Assembly (NCBI GenBank): GCA_021802775.1
Contig: JAJZRJ010000028.1
Coordinates: 1-35,242 of the forward strand
DNA: 35,242 bases
Direction: 5' to 3'
Source of the DNA: Deltaproteobacteria bacterium
Lineage (GTDB): Bacteria; Desulfobacterota; Desulfobulbia; Desulfobulbales; Desulfurivibrionaceae
Within the stretch, counting starts at the first letter, position 1; each line of letters begins with the position of its first letter. Shown here piece by piece: positions 33,153-35,242 of the stretch. The notes under the pieces were generated by a model. It saw only the letters and a list, made by a program, of their open reading frames with translations. It had not been told where the DNA came from and made no database searches. Both the position numbers and the translations under genes were made by a program.

Positions 33153-34142
33153 TTACTTTTGCCCCTCCTTAAACTTCGCACCTCTTTCGAACAGGCTCAG
33201 TTGGGCGTCAGATTTATCGATCTGATAAGTTTTGTTCGTGGGTGTCTTCTGTCGGAAGGTCTCTGCCGGGTGTAAAATCGTGCGGAAGACGCTAGTCATA
33301 TTGGCACGGTTTGTCGCGTTGTTCTTGTAGAGTTCCTTAGCGCCTTGCCGCAGGAGTTCCCGATTGCCTAAGGCTGTTTCCGGCATCCCCTCATATACCG
33401 GAGCAAATAGCGGTACCCCCATTTTTAGACAAGATCGGCCGGCTTCGATGCTGCCGCCCCGACTAGAAGACTCGATCAAAATCATAGATGAGGATAGGGC
33501 GCAAATGGTCTTGTTACGCTGCATGGCATTCTTTACATTCCATGGAATACTGGGAAGAAATTCACTGACCACGGCGACCTTCTCCCAGTTCCACAATTCT
33601 TTCAGATGGCGTTTTATTGTAAAATGTAAAATTCCTTCGCAGAGTACGAGGGTGGTTGTTCCTCCGCAGGCAAGTGCGGCCCGATGGGTAGCCATGTCAA
33701 CCCCTGCTGCGTAACCGGAGACGATATTGATGCCTTCACGGGCTAATTGGTCGGCACAGTCCGTTGCCGTTGCCAGTCCTTTCTCGCTTGCCTTGCGGGA
33801 GCCGCAAAAACTGGCGGAGAGTTTTCGAAGCAACCCCAGGTTGCCGAGGACCATGAGCAGTGGAGGGGCATTTTTTTGGAGCCTGTTTCGCAGTACTTCC
33901 GGATATTGTTCGTCAAGAATGGAAACGGTGGCGACGTTCATTTCCGCAAGCTTTTCCCAGTCCTCTCGGGCTTTCTCTTCTGTTGCAATAAATTCTTCAT
34001 ACTGTTTTGCAGAGAGAAGTGGCCGTAAATCTTTCTGGGCAAAGTCAGCATCAAGCCCGGATAGAATCGTGTTAGTTTTTACGACCCCGATGCCGGGCGT
34101 CTCCAGCAGGTGCAGTATATTGTATGTTGGGTGATTGCTCAT
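33153..34142 (-). CDS. DprA-like protein, candidate ShosA antitoxin of a ShosTA-type system
   Basis: The 329-residue protein has the DprA Rossmann core: FCGSRKASEKGLATATDCAD (residues 112-131), VSGYAAGVDMATHRAALACG (141-160), VVSEF, QRNKTICALSS and IESSSRGGSIEAG (224-236), then LLRQGAKEL. An N-terminal helix-hairpin-helix-like part (LLETPGIGVVKTNTIL) precedes it. Housekeeping DprA loads RecA during transformation. Here it is paired, four bases downstream, with a phosphoribosyltransferase gene, as in the ShosTA anti-phage toxin-antitoxin system. Base composition is visibly less GC-rich than the rest of the window, which suggests transfer. ShosA assignment is inferred from the pairing. Confidence 0.85.
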   Translation of the reverse strand: MSNHPTYNILHLLETPGIGVVKTNTILSGLDADFAQKDLRPLLSAKQYEEFIATEEKAREDWEKLAEMNVATVSILDEQYPEVLRNRLQKNAPPLLMVLGNLGLLRKLSASFCGSRKASEKGLATATDCADQLAREGINIVSGYAAGVDMATHRAALACGGTTTLVLCEGILHFTIKRHLKELWNWEKVAVVSEFLPSIPWNVKNAMQRNKTICALSSSMILIESSSRGGSIEAGRSCLKMGVPLFAPVYEGMPETALGNRELLRQGAKELYKNNATNRANMTSVFRTILHPAETFRQKTPTNKTYQIDKSDAQLSLFERGAKFKEGQK

Positions 34143-34146
34143 TGCC

Positions 34147-35064
34147 TCAGCGCCTGCTCACGTTGTCATCATTGCTGCATGTTTTTTCGCAGGAAAGGCC
34201 GAAGATTTTCTTTGCGCCGGCGTCCAGAAGCAGCATGGCTACATAGTTCATTGTGACTCCGGATTGGTATAGATCGTCGATGAGAAGGACGATCTCGTCC
34301 TTGAAGGCATCGCCGCTAACCTCGACTGTGCCTTCAATGTTGGGCAATTTCTTGTCACAAGGCAGTCCTTTGTTCCCTGGCCGGACCCTGACTGTTTTGG
34401 CCTTGTCGCTTTTGTCTGGCTTGTTTAGAGCAGTAGCGATTTGGGTGGCCAGGTGTTTGGGGAGGTCGAAGAGTTTCTCCGGGTCAGATGGCGGCATCGC
34501 GACAATACAAGTTGCCGAGTTATAGCACGTCAATTTATGTATAGCCATCACGCATTCTTGGGCCAGCTTATCGGCGGCAGAATAGGTCTCTAATGTCGGT
34601 TTTTTGTCATAAGGCTTGGCAAGGCTCCGCAACCGCCCAATATGGGTTTGGGGAGCACTTGGGTTGCCATTCTCCCGGTCATATTCGATGGCGAATGAAA
34701 TGGCGAGACAATCGCGGATTGCCACGAATGGCGCCAATGTTTGCAGAAATGTTTTTACTCCTTCAATGTCTTTATCCGTTACTTGTTTCAGGAAAGTGAA
34801 AGATGCCGTGCTCCTCGTGCTAAAGGGGACGTGATCAACGGAGCACATTTCTTCAAATGCTGGAATAAAGGTTTCCTCAAAGGGGAACCTCAGGTTCCAA
34901 TCTTGTTGCTTTGGTCCCATTTCCCCTGGAGCCTTCAACGGCTGATCGAAATCGCAGAGACGAAAACGACGGGGCACCCAGTGGATCATCTCGGTAATTT
35001 TCTCCGGTGTTATGGGGGGTTGCGCCGGTCCAAGATCGAAATTGATTTGCATAAATCTTTCCAT
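34147..35064 (-). CDS. Phosphoribosyltransferase-domain protein, candidate ShosT toxin
   Basis: The 305-residue protein ends in a type I PRTase domain with the PRPP-binding loop VLLIDDLYQSGVTMNYVAML (about residues 260-279) and AGAKKIFGLSCEKT, similar to ComF-type PRTases. The zinc finger of ComF is absent, and the N-terminal ~150 residues (with FPFEETFIPAFEEM) are not a known domain to me. In ShosTA systems a PRTase protein is the toxin and the adjacent DprA-like protein the antitoxin. The start is put at ATG 35064, with AGGA five bases upstream. A TTG at 35100 and an ATG at 35052 are alternatives. Composition is less GC-rich than the window average. Confidence 0.82.
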   Translation of the reverse strand: MERFMQINFDLGPAQPPITPEKITEMIHWVPRRFRLCDFDQPLKAPGEMGPKQQDWNLRFPFEETFIPAFEEMCSVDHVPFSTRSTASFTFLKQVTDKDIEGVKTFLQTLAPFVAIRDCLAISFAIEYDRENGNPSAPQTHIGRLRSLAKPYDKKPTLETYSAADKLAQECVMAIHKLTCYNSATCIVAMPPSDPEKLFDLPKHLATQIATALNKPDKSDKAKTVRVRPGNKGLPCDKKLPNIEGTVEVSGDAFKDEIVLLIDDLYQSGVTMNYVAMLLLDAGAKKIFGLSCEKTCSNDDNVSRR

Positions 35065-35169
35065 CCAGTTCCTGAGAAATGACGTCTTTTTCGCAAGCAA
35101 CTTGCTTGGTTTGGACCTGAATCCGTGACGAATGATCAGTAAATTATCTCTGTCGATTCATATATCATG

Positions 35170-35237
35170 CTGAAATATCGAAATAAAACTGTTATACTCC
35201 ACCTGTCCTCAAAACTCACTTGGCAGGTGAAAGCATG
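35170..35237 (+). promoter_or_regulatory. Promoter and possible start of a plus-strand gene running off the right edge
   Basis: CTGAAA (35170-35175) and TATACT (35193-35198) are 17 bases apart. About 30 bases past the expected transcript start come AGGTGA (35225-35230) and an ATG at 35235. CACCTG and CAGGTG around this leader can pair and could cover the ribosome-binding site. Only eight bases of the frame are visible, so no product can be named. It would be divergent from the DprA/PRTase pair. Confidence 0.35.
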
Positions 35238-35242
35238 CAGCG

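Overview
The window is GC-rich, densely coded, and free of rRNA, tRNA and CRISPR arrays. Its gene content points to an anaerobic, Desulfobacterota-like bacterium. The pointers are an rnfCDGEAB cluster in the order known from anaerobes, an archaeal-type glutamate synthase amidotransferase, a DsrC/TusE-family protein, a MetF fused to a MetV-like cysteine-rich domain, a NifA-type activator and QueH. This is inference from gene content; no taxonomic marker is present.

Layout. Positions 1-904 (minus) hold the start of a glutamate synthase amidotransferase gene that leaves the left edge. A 434-base gap with two clean hairpins follows, then the Rnf complex (rnfC, D, G, E, A, B; 1339-7430) and a Tat-exported ApbE flavin transferase, which would attach FMN to RnfD and RnfG. 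Several Rnf features are unusual: RnfA carries a signal peptide and an Ig-like domain, RnfE lacks one conserved intramembrane cysteine, rnfD appears to start at ATC, and palindromic A/T-rich elements sit inside and just after the cluster. From 8.5 to 25 kb come mostly housekeeping genes: aat, a disulfide oxidoreductase, a DUF504 protein with an unknown partner, mtgA, msrAB, a cytochrome c divergent from a TetR regulator, a cysteine-less DsrC-like protein, kdsD-purF, metF-metV, trxA, bamD, queH and a NifA-like activator. From 25.5 to 29.8 kb are a chemoreceptor, a frameshifted SGNH hydrolase and glgX.

The right end (29.8-35.2 kb) is an accessory region. It has two AAA_14/DUF4143 ATPases, each preceded by a copy of the same ~43-bp element, a Phd/RelE-type toxin-antitoxin pair with a palindromic operator, and a visibly less GC-rich DprA-like plus phosphoribosyltransferase pair that matches the ShosTA anti-phage toxin-antitoxin arrangement. 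This looks like a small defence island.

How they work together: Rnf couples ferredoxin and NAD redox chemistry to an ion gradient, with ApbE as its maturation factor. MsrAB, thioredoxin and the cytochrome are redox maintenance functions. BamD and MtgA serve the envelope of a Gram-negative cell, and KdsD (arabinose-5-phosphate isomerase) implies Kdo-type lipopolysaccharide.
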